22,020 nucleotides of DNA from DAOPJM01 sp035399665. GTDB taxonomy: Bacteria; Bacillota; Clostridia; Christensenellales; CAG-138. Position numbers and translations under genes: made by a program. The stretch spans positions 1-22,020 of the forward strand of contig DAOPJM010000033.1 of assembly GCA_035399665.1 (NCBI GenBank), read 5' to 3'. Shown here piece after piece: positions 15,112 to 22,020 of this stretch. A model generated the notes under the pieces. It worked only from the letters and a program-made list of their open reading frames with translations. It had not been told where the DNA came from and did not search any database. Position 1 is the stretch's first letter, and every line of letters begins with the position of its first letter.

Positions 15112-16257
15112 ATGTTGACTTACATGCCCATAAGGGATGACAGCGGGCGTATCGTAGGACGTTTGTCCGCGAGGGACGGCCGTGTCAAGCTGAATTGTCC
15201 ATTGGGGGACGAGGCGTATTTGGTGATAGGCGAAAGGTTCGTGACCGTTGAAGCCGGGACGGAGATTGTGCTTGCCGAAGCGTCCGCGGGGCTGTCGGTG
15301 CTCGTGCTTTTGGGGGGCAGACTGCTGTGCTGGGGTTCGGCGGACGGCCGAGACGCGGCTGAATTGCTGTATGCGCTGTCGCTGAGAAACGCCGCGTACA
15401 TCAAGAGAGCAAACGACAAGGCAAGAGAGGAGGGTAAGCTTCAGGAGAATGCCGACGACAGAGAGGCAAAAATGGACGGGTTGACAGTCACGGCCTGCGT
15501 TAACGCGGGCGAAGATGGGACTGAAACGGAAACGGCTGATGAAGCAGCAGGCGTCTTTGAATGTACTGCGGAGGAGCCTGCGGATGCTGACGGGTGCGAA
15601 TACGAAGCGGTGAAGGGCGCTGAAGCCCACGGCAATTATGAGAGAGCCGTAAGCGAAACCGCAGAATCGCTCGCGGCGGATTCCGCCAATATGCGGATGA
15701 ACGCGCCCAACGAAGCGGAGATAAGCAGCCACGGGGTTAAGCCGATTGAGACGACAATGTGCGATCTCAATGAGGATATGTCCGAGCGTACCGAAGGCGC
15801 GTTTGACGAAGCGGAAGAAGGCGCGGGCGGGACTCTATATGAACCGCAGCCTCCCGTAATCCTGCGTTCCGAACCCAATCTTGTCTTTACGCAGAACGGC
15901 AACGGCTGTCCCGCCGACCGCATAACGGAGAGAACGCACTGGTTGGAGGCTGTTGACGCGCTTATCAAGGCGGGTGGGGCCGCCCGCGACGACGAATCCG
16001 CCGAGGACTACCCGCCACCGCTGAACAAGCTGTACGGTCAGATCCCGAACCCCTTTCCGGCCATCTTTCCGGGGGTACGTTGGCGCAGAATCGACATGGG
16101 CGGACGCCGTGCCTATGAGGGCGTCGGGGTGGTTTCGGGTGAGAACGTGCGTGTCACCGCTGTAAGGGCGGCGGGCGGCGTACCGTTTGATTTCAGCCGA
16201 AGGATAAAAACCCGCAGCGGAGTCTATGCGCTAAAGATTGAGCCGCTGAGAGGCTAA
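15112..16257 (+). CDS. Acidic two-domain protein of unknown function
   Basis: I do not recognise this 381-aa protein. The N-terminal 105 residues look like a compact beta-rich domain ending in a helix (from MPIRDDSGRIVGRLS to AAELLYALSLRNAAYIKRA). Residues about 105-245 are strongly acidic and of low complexity (rich in Glu, Ala and Asp), probably disordered. The C-terminal 70 residues form a second compact block: NPFPAIFPGVRWRRID, YEGVGVVSGENVRVTAVRA and a basic end. I see no signal peptide or membrane segment, so it is probably cytosolic. The ATG at 15112 follows GAGAGGTGA with 5-base spacing; a GTG at 15103 would fall inside the ribosome binding site. It is divergent from uppP and followed by a strong terminator. 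The layout of two ordered ends joined by an acidic linker suggests an adaptor or scaffold, but that is inference only. Confidence 0.8.
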   Translation: MLTYMPIRDDSGRIVGRLSARDGRVKLNCPLGDEAYLVIGERFVTVEAGTEIVLAEASAGLSVLVLLGGRLLCWGSADGRDAAELLYALSLRNAAYIKRANDKAREEGKLQENADDREAKMDGLTVTACVNAGEDGTETETADEAAGVFECTAEEPADADGCEYEAVKGAEAHGNYERAVSETAESLAADSANMRMNAPNEAEISSHGVKPIETTMCDLNEDMSERTEGAFDEAEEGAGGTLYEPQPPVILRSEPNLVFTQNGNGCPADRITERTHWLEAVDALIKAGGAARDDESAEDYPPPLNKLYGQIPNPFPAIFPGVRWRRIDMGGRRAYEGVGVVSGENVRVTAVRAAGGVPFDFSRRIKTRSGVYALKIEPLRG

Positions 16258-16281
16258 GGAAAAGCAACACCTCGTCATTCC

Positions 16282-16309
16282 GAAGCAGGGGCGCGCCATT
16301 CCCCGCTTC
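16282..16309. repeat. Small intergenic hairpin of repeat type
   Basis: GAAGC plus GGGG (16282-16291, with one bulged A) pairs with CCCC plus GCTTC (16301-16309). The preceding CGTCATTCCGAAGC resembles palindromic intergenic repeats of the kind seen near 2804-3092, but the copy is too short to be sure of kinship. Confidence 0.45.
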
Positions 16310-16315
16310 ACTTTA

Positions 16316-16350
16316 TTGAAGCCGTCTGAACTGACGGCTTCAATTGTCTT
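16316..16350 (+). terminator. Intrinsic terminator of the 15112-16257 gene
   Basis: A perfect 11-bp stem TTGAAGCCGTC (16316-16326) with GACGGCTTCAA (16333-16343) and a 6-base loop is followed by TTGTCTT. It lies 58 bp after the stop codon. Confidence 0.8.
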
Positions 16351-16533
16351 ATCGTGTCGGTCTGCCGTGGGGAAAGTGAAGCCGCGTTTTTTGTGGGGAC
16401 ATTGACGAAGGCTTTTGACACGCACATGGTCTTGACCTTAACGCGGGATTCTGACAAGCTATTTTTCCATGCATACCAATTGTTTTTTGCATGAATACAT
16501 ACGGTAAAATCGAAGTTTGCATGAACGGCAGAA

Positions 16534-16743
16534 TCTCTTTTTTCAACAATCAGGAAACGATGGTCAAATCGCATATCGCAACCGAATTNNNNNNNNNNNN
16601 NNNNNNNNNNNNNNNNNNNNNNNNNNNNNNNNNNNNNNNNNNNNNNNNNNNNNNNNNNNNNNNNNNNNNNNNNNNNNNNNNNNNNNNNTCTCTTTTTTCA
16701 ACAATCAGGAAACGATGGTCAAATCGCATATCGCAACCGAATT
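16534..16743. other. 55-bp exact duplicate on both sides of the N run (assembly overlap)
   Basis: The 55 bases at 16534-16588, ending at the first N, are identical to the 55 bases at 16689-16743, starting right after the last N. The match begins and ends exactly at the gap edges, as expected when two contigs sharing a terminal k-mer are joined with placeholder Ns. The true sequence probably carries this segment once. Confidence 0.85.
16589..16688. other. Assembly gap of exactly 100 N
   Basis: An unbroken run of 100 unknown bases, a common scaffolding placeholder length. No biological content can be stated. Confidence 0.99.
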
Positions 16744-16781
16744 GTCAAGATAAATTTACCTAAATGTTAATAACCGTCACG

Positions 16782-16810
16782 TTGACATATGCAGATTATA
16801 GTGATAGAAT
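16782..16810 (+). promoter_or_regulatory. Strong sigma-A-type promoter of the surface-protein gene
   Basis: A consensus TTGACA (16782-16787) and TAGAAT (16805-16810) are separated by 17 bp. Transcription would start near 16817, giving a leader of about 37 nt with AAAGGAGG before the ATG at 16854. Confidence 0.85.
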
Positions 16811-16853
16811 GCGAATAAAATATAGAATTATGTCTATTTTCAAAGGAGGATCA

Positions 16854-19800
16854 ATGAACACCAAGCGTTTTATCGCGATGTTGATTGTTATAGCTTTTGT
16901 CATTGGAACGGTACCTACCTTCTCATTGGGCGAGACCTATGAATCGACGGATTACAGTATTCCCGCTTTGACGAGCTTTACCGCCGCGGGTTCGGGCAAG
17001 TTCAGCCTTACTGAAGGCAGCAGGATATATGTCGTCAATGAGGACGGTCTGTTTATGAGCGATTCCGGCTATTCTGATTATGTGGAGACTGTTCGCCTTA
17101 TAACTTCGGACTTCGCCGAGAAGGGCAAGCCCACCGTGAACGGGATGAATGTCATGTTCGGCAGCGCGACCGACATAGCTCAGGATGATTTGGTGCTGAA
17201 TCTTGACGCCGCTACGACCCTTTTTGATTCCTATGACAGTACACTGCGTTCTCAGGCGTTTCAGATTGTCGTAAGCTCGACAAGCATTATCGTTACGGCC
17301 AAGGGGCTTTCCGGACTGCTTTCGGGTGCGCGCACGGTGCTGCAATACGAAATCACGCACAGCGGCATGGATTACGGCACTTATTTGGCCGTTCCCGATT
17401 CCGCCGAGCGTTCGCTGTTCCTGGACTGTGGCAGAAAGTACTACTCCGTATCGACGCTAAAGACACTTATTCGTGAGATGTACTGGTGCGGCCTAAACGC
17501 GCTTGAGCTGCATTTTTCAGAGGACATGGGGCTTAGGCTCGAAAGCACTCTCTATCCTTGGCTTGCCAAGGGCGGCGACATCAACGTATTCGGCTATGAC
17601 GCCGTTACAGCGAATTACACGCAGGACGAGAACCAAACGAGTGTCTTAACTCAGGCTGAGATGGCCGACGTCATCAGCTACGCCAAGGTTTACGGTATTG
17701 AGATAATACCATCCTTTGATATGCCCGGGCATATGAATTACATTGTGGCGCAGTATGATGAATATGTCGCCGCCAACGGAAGTCTCAGCTTCACATATGA
17801 CGGCGTAAGCTATACCGCGACAAGCGCGAACTCAGGCGCGAAGATAGGCAACTACTTCAAGCTCAACGGCAGTTTTGTGCAGTACAGCAGTCATGACGGC
17901 ACATACAGCAGGGGCATAGATATATCCAATGATTACGCGAGGGCGTTCGCCTTCTCGCTGCTTGAGGAATACGCGGCCTTCTTCAGGGGCAACGGCTGCA
18001 CCAAGTTCAACCTGTGCGCCGACGAGTGCCTTGGGTACTCGGTGACGATGAACGGAACCACCTATACAACTGCAAGCACGGGCAGCAACAACCTTTGGAA
18101 CTGTCTGGGGCATTGGCAGAGCTATGCCGTGAACACCCTTGGCATAACGAACGGCACGGCCTACGACGCCTTTATCAGCTTTGTGAACTCGGCGGTTTCA
18201 ATTCTTAAGGCCAAGGGATACGCGGATATCCGCGTGTTCAATGACGAGGCATACAGAAGTCCCACGGTGACGAAGCACGTCAGCCTTGACAGCGATGTTG
18301 ATATATGCTATTGGGATTACTCGTCCTCCTACCTGGATTCGCCCATTGCGGTTGCGAACGACGGCCGAGTCCTGTATAACTTCGACAATACCCATGCCTA
18401 TTATGTTCTAAGCTCAAGCTACGCTTCAAGCTACCCCAACATGAATGTGGCGGACATAATCGCATCCGGAGGTGTGTACAGCTTCGACGGAGTGGATATG
18501 AGCGCGTACGTTTCCTCCGTGGGCGGCGGAAGCTTCGCCATTTGGTGCGACAATCCGGGCTATCAAACTCAGTCTGAGGTGCTTAGCTCCATTACCGGCA
18601 TAATGCGCGCAAGGGCGGCAAAGCTCTGGAAGGATTCATACAGCGTGACGTCCGCCGCGTTTTCGGGTCTGAGTTCAATGCTTAGCTCCGCGCCCGCCTC
18701 ATCGCAGACCGCGAGAGCCGCCGTTCTGCCGACAAGCGAGGATCACAGCGAGCTTCGCTCTTACATCGAGAATGTGCTGCCTATCGGTACCAATTCACAA
18801 AGCGCGTACGCTGCATACATAGCCGCCGTCGGCAACGGAGCCACGGTGGACGACAACGCCTACGCCACGGCGGAGGAGCTTGCCTCAGCGGTAGCCGCCA
18901 TCGAAACCGCCATTGCGGGTTTGACCGATACAAGCCCCACAGCGTCTCCCGAGCCTACGGCCGTGGAGTACAGCTATACCGACCCTGCGGGCAACACCAG
19001 CACGATAGAGTATTACGGCGCGGACACCATAGAGCTGCCCATTGTCATACGCGACTACAACAATGACGGTATGCTGTTTGAGTATGCAAGCTCGGAGGAT
19101 ACGACTGCGCACACGACCGAGGGGTCAGGCAATATTCCGACGCCCAATCTGCTGCTGACAGGCACAGGCAACACCAACGCCACTTATACCTCAAGCACTC
19201 CCGAAACGGGCGTGACGCGCTTTACCGTTACCGGCACGGGATCGTACATAACGTATATCGCCGGAGGAGTGACAAGCTCAACCGTTCGTTATGCCGCGAT
19301 ATCATACCGCACGAATGCGGCGTATTCATCCACCCCAAGTTTCCGATTCAGAACCTCGAGTTCAACCGCATCAACCGATACGCTCAGCGCCGCATTGACC
19401 TATAATACCCCAAGCACTTGGCAGACCTGTGTTGTTGACTTTGGCACAGTTACGGCATACAGCGGCACATCGGCATTAGCTTATTTGACGTTCTATCCGC
19501 GTTTGGCCGCGGGAAAATATGTCGAACTTTCCTATATCGCTCTGTTTGACAACAGTACGGACGCCAACAGCTATGCCGCGCAGATGGTGGGGCCGGTCGT
19601 CACGCCGGAGACCATCATTACCTCCGAGACCGTTATGGGCAACAACCTCGCTTTCGGCCTGCTGTTTGACTCCATGGACGCCTCGTATACCTCCGACAGC
19701 TCGCATCTGCATCAGGGCTACGGCGATGTGAGTCTGTCCCCAAGCAATATCTCCGACACTCTGGGCAGCGGTCTTAACAAGTCGCAGACAAGCAATCAAT

Positions 19801-22020
19801 ACAAGCTCATCCAAGCCGGTAAAAACAGCGGAGGCGGCAATACCATTTCGACCTTCAGCACCAATAACGACGGCAGCGGCAACTTAGTTGTCGCGAACAC
19901 GCGAATAACCGGATACGCAAGGACGGGCCTTGTTTCCGCCACGCTCGGCGCAGATAAGCGGGTGCGGTATACTCAGGGCGCGATAGAATACTTAGCAAGT
20001 CTTTTGGAGGCGGCGCTTGCCATACCCGAATACACGATTAAGTACAACAGCAATTCAGGCAACACACCCTACAACAGCTACAACTACGCCTATGTTTCGG
20101 GCGAGGAAAACTCCGCCCTGTTCGGGGTTGACTCAAACGGAGACGCCCGCGACTTCGCGCAGTACCTGCGGGATAAGAATCTCTCCGGCAGTGAGACCTA
20201 TTCCTCCACCGCCTCAAGCTTTGACGGGACGCTGAGCGGAATTAATTCCTACATGGACGCGGCCTACTTCATGCTCAACAGTCTGCATACCGACAAGTAC
20301 AGCCAAACCGTTGAGGAGTACAACGAACTGGTATTGCATAAGGAAGTGATAACCCAGACAAACGGCACGACACGAACTGCGTATGTGTTTGACTCGGCGT
20401 ATGAATCAACGGATTACAACTCCGGAACGGGCAGAATTGCCAATACCGGCGCGAACAGAGTGGACTGGACTTACCCCAACAACATGGACAAGATGAATCT
20501 GAACGGCGTATATGTACCGGCTTACCCCTTCCTGCCCATCAACAATATGGGCTATGGGTCTACCTATTCGCCCTACATTTATGATGACGGAGTTGTCGAG
20601 GGCAACACGTCGTTCGGAGATGAATACACGGGCAACAACTATAATTTCGCGCTTGAAGGACACGCAAAGTTCGTCTACCATCAGACGGACAACCTTTACT
20701 TCATGTTCGCGGGCGATGATGACGTGTACCTGTATATCAACGATGTGCTGGTGCTGGATATCGGAGCGGCGCACGGCATAACCGAAGAGAAGCTGCTGTT
20801 GAACAATCTGGGACTTGTTGACGGGGAGACGTACGACTTCGACTTCTATTACCTTGAACGCCACGGCTACGGCGCTAACCTCCATATTGAAACCAATATC
20901 GTGCTTGCAAGCGATATAGTGTCGGTGGAAAAGACCGCAGAGCAGGGCGGAACCGCGATTGAGTACGGCGGGCAAATTTCGCCGATGGAGAGTTACAGCT
21001 ATGCGTTCTCCATGACCAACGACGGCAATTCGCATCTGTCGAATCTGAGCTTTGTCGATCCCACTCTTGGGGTGACGTTGAGCTACGCGGGACTGTTCTT
21101 GGGCGACTACGGCGACAGCAACACAGCGCGAACGGCCGAGGAGCTTGTGGTCAGTTTATATGACGCGAGTGCGGGTACCACGACAGAGTACGCAAATCAA
21201 TCGGAGGAGCAAATCAAGACTTTGCTTGCCGCAGGGCTTGACGCGGACGACATAATGACGGTATCCAACATCAAGTATAGGCTAAGCGGCACAGAGCTGT
21301 CGCTAGGAAGCAAGACGAACACGGTTACGGGTACGGCATATACCACGAGTGGAGAGACTATTTCAGGCAGAGCGACAATGCTTGTGACCTACGAGGGTAT
21401 AGTCGATATGGTTACGCTTGGCGCACAGGCGCATATCATCCACAAGACCGCGGATATACTTCAGCCCATGTACACCAATGGCATACGCTTTGCCGTCACT
21501 GTCAACTATAAGTCATTGCAGCAGGTAATGGATGTGGGCGAGTACTTCAATTTCGGAATGATTATGCTTCCCACCAACAGACTGTTCAGCGCGTCCTATG
21601 CCAACGCTTCGACTTGGAGTATCTCACCGAACGGACAGAGCGGCAATGACGCGCAGCTTCAGTACGTTCAGTCCATGATGCTGAACGCGGACAGCTCGGG
21701 CAACATCACCACCGCGCCATCGCAAACCTCCTCGGAAACGAATGTCGCCGCGCAGCCCTCGGCGGTGTTCTTCAACAGCGCGGCGCATACGGGCAACGGT
21801 ACGGGACGGCTTACTCTGAACAACACTAATATGGTGTACTGGAGCAGCGCTTTGGAGAACGCGGCAAGCCTTTCGGACTTCGTTGCCGAGCTTCAGTTAG
21901 ATACCGGTGTGCAGATATTGAGCGTTGACGAGGACGCGGGCGACTTCATCTACTGTATATATCTGATGTTCAGCAACGGCGACGCGTATAAGGACACAAA
22001 CGCGGATGAATCGGCGGCCA
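16854..22020 (+). CDS. Giant secreted surface protein: GH20-like hexosaminidase plus fibro-slime domain (3' end beyond window)
   Basis: The frame stays open for 1722 codons to the window edge. Residues 1-26 form a signal peptide. A GH20b-type domain (about 36-180) leads into a GH20-like barrel (about 185-592): LHFSEDMGLRLE with His220, PSFDMPGH with Asp289 and His293, and the catalytic pair Asp390-Glu391 in FNLCADECLG. GH20 enzymes remove terminal beta-N-acetylhexosamine by substrate-assisted catalysis. Here the usual HxGxDE reads NLCADE, so activity is uncertain. Next come a FIVAR-like helical region (about 623-690), a Pro/Thr linker (693-703), a possible carbohydrate-binding jelly roll (about 785-905) and a fibro-slime-like domain (about 1265-1352) with AGDDDVYLYINDVLVLDIG. 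A DUF11-like domain (about 1360-1470) and an unassigned beta-rich region (from about 1540) follow. The start has AAAGGAGG and a consensus promoter. It is probably cell-surface and glycan-targeting; the anchor is not visible. Confidence 0.88.
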   Translation, partial: MNTKRFIAMLIVIAFVIGTVPTFSLGETYESTDYSIPALTSFTAAGSGKFSLTEGSRIYVVNEDGLFMSDSGYSDYVETVRLITSDFAEKGKPTVNGMNVMFGSATDIAQDDLVLNLDAATTLFDSYDSTLRSQAFQIVVSSTSIIVTAKGLSGLLSGARTVLQYEITHSGMDYGTYLAVPDSAERSLFLDCGRKYYSVSTLKTLIREMYWCGLNALELHFSEDMGLRLESTLYPWLAKGGDINVFGYDAVTANYTQDENQTSVLTQAEMADVISYAKVYGIEIIPSFDMPGHMNYIVAQYDEYVAANGSLSFTYDGVSYTATSANSGAKIGNYFKLNGSFVQYSSHDGTYSRGIDISNDYARAFAFSLLEEYAAFFRGNGCTKFNLCADECLGYSVTMNGTTYTTASTGSNNLWNCLGHWQSYAVNTLGITNGTAYDAFISFVNSAVSILKAKGYADIRVFNDEAYRSPTVTKHVSLDSDVDICYWDYSSSYLDSPIAVANDGRVLYNFDNTHAYYVLSSSYASSYPNMNVADIIASGGVYSFDGVDMSAYVSSVGGGSFAIWCDNPGYQTQSEVLSSITGIMRARAAKLWKDSYSVTSAAFSGLSSMLSSAPASSQTARAAVLPTSEDHSELRSYIENVLPIGTNSQSAYAAYIAAVGNGATVDDNAYATAEELASAVAAIETAIAGLTDTSPTASPEPTAVEYSYTDPAGNTSTIEYYGADTIELPIVIRDYNNDGMLFEYASSEDTTAHTTEGSGNIPTPNLLLTGTGNTNATYTSSTPETGVTRFTVTGTGSYITYIAGGVTSSTVRYAAISYRTNAAYSSTPSFRFRTSSSTASTDTLSAALTYNTPSTWQTCVVDFGTVTAYSGTSALAYLTFYPRLAAGKYVELSYIALFDNSTDANSYAAQMVGPVVTPETIITSETVMGNNLAFGLLFDSMDASYTSDSSHLHQGYGDVSLSPSNISDTLGSGLNKSQTSNQYKLIQAGKNSGGGNTISTFSTNNDGSGNLVVANTRITGYARTGLVSATLGADKRVRYTQGAIEYLASLLEAALAIPEYTIKYNSNSGNTPYNSYNYAYVSGEENSALFGVDSNGDARDFAQYLRDKNLSGSETYSSTASSFDGTLSGINSYMDAAYFMLNSLHTDKYSQTVEEYNELVLHKEVITQTNGTTRTAYVFDSAYESTDYNSGTGRIANTGANRVDWTYPNNMDKMNLNGVYVPAYPFLPINNMGYGSTYSPYIYDDGVVEGNTSFGDEYTGNNYNFALEGHAKFVYHQTDNLYFMFAGDDDVYLYINDVLVLDIGAAHGITEEKLLLNNLGLVDGETYDFDFYYLERHGYGANLHIETNIVLASDIVSVEKTAEQGGTAIEYGGQISPMESYSYAFSMTNDGNSHLSNLSFVDPTLGVTLSYAGLFLGDYGDSNTARTAEELVVSLYDASAGTTTEYANQSEEQIKTLLAAGLDADDIMTVSNIKYRLSGTELSLGSKTNTVTGTAYTTSGETISGRATMLVTYEGIVDMVTLGAQAHIIHKTADILQPMYTNGIRFAVTVNYKSLQQVMDVGEYFNFGMIMLPTNRLFSASYANASTWSISPNGQSGNDAQLQYVQSMMLNADSSGNITTAPSQTSSETNVAAQPSAVFFNSAAHTGNGTGRLTLNNTNMVYWSSALENAASLSDFVAELQLDTGVQILSVDEDAGDFIYCIYLMFSNGDAYKDTNADESAA

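Larger units (their letters stand above)
16351..16781. other. Non-coding spacer interrupted by the assembly gap
   Basis: Apart from the N run and its flanking duplicate I see no gene. Two TTGCATGAA-like words occur at about 16487-16496 and 16517-16525. Short open frames, including two read straight through the Ns, have no supporting features. The sequence is visibly more AT-rich toward 16781, consistent with a promoter region. Confidence 0.55.

Noticed and set aside
16491..16763. Two small open frames spanning the N gap
   Set aside because: They exist only because unknown bases contain no stops, and the flanks are duplicate sequence from an assembly join.
20406..21035. Minus-strand open frame of 209 codons inside the surface-protein gene
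   Set aside because: The plus frame is open through the whole region with coherent domains, so the antisense frame is a composition shadow.

Overview
The window looks like a metagenome-assembled scaffold from an uncultured Firmicutes/Clostridia-type anaerobe. The main evidence is a T-box leader on ileS, strong AGGAGG-type ribosome binding sites, sigma-A-like promoters and a thiolase/CoA-transferase operon. An exactly 100-base N gap at 16589-16688 is flanked by the same 55 bp on both sides, which looks like an assembly artefact. No finer taxonomy is supported by what I can see.

Layout. (1) 61-2564, minus strand: a three-gene operon for acetoacetyl-CoA metabolism (CoA-transferase A and B subunits, then thiolase) with a clear promoter at 2617-2645. 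(2) About 2646-3378: gene-free and repeat-rich, with copies of a palindromic 'ATCCTTCG...CTCAGGATGACA' element, an 82-bp tandem duplication and a separate degenerate 23-bp tandem array. (3) 3379-6828, plus strand: promoter, T-box leader, isoleucyl-tRNA synthetase of the eukaryote-like type 2, and terminator. (4) 6872-9103, plus strand: an SPFH/prohibitin-like membrane protein followed by a CyuA-type L-cysteine desulfidase. (5) 9195-15092, minus strand: a tight five-gene operon uppP-rqcP-ispDF-uvrA-ydcF-like from one promoter. Three of the five products bear on the undecaprenyl carrier lipid: IspDF makes isoprenoid precursor, UppP recycles the carrier, and DUF218 proteins are linked to envelope carrier metabolism. 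(6) 15112-16257, plus strand and divergent: an acidic two-domain protein of unknown function with its own terminator. (7) 16258-16853: spacer with hairpins, the assembly gap and a strong promoter. (8) 16854 to the window end: one open frame of at least 1722 codons, a secreted multidomain surface protein with a GH20 hexosaminidase-like module, a FIVAR-like helical segment, a possible jelly roll, a fibro-slime domain and DUF11-like domains, still open at the edge.

The most notable points are the giant GH20/fibro-slime surface protein with an altered catalytic-site motif, the carrier-lipid theme of the five-gene operon, a 17-bp direct repeat that exactly brackets that operon, and the artefactual nature of the N gap. 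I found no complete insertion sequence, CRISPR array, tRNA or rRNA. I see no clearly new defence-type or mobile system.
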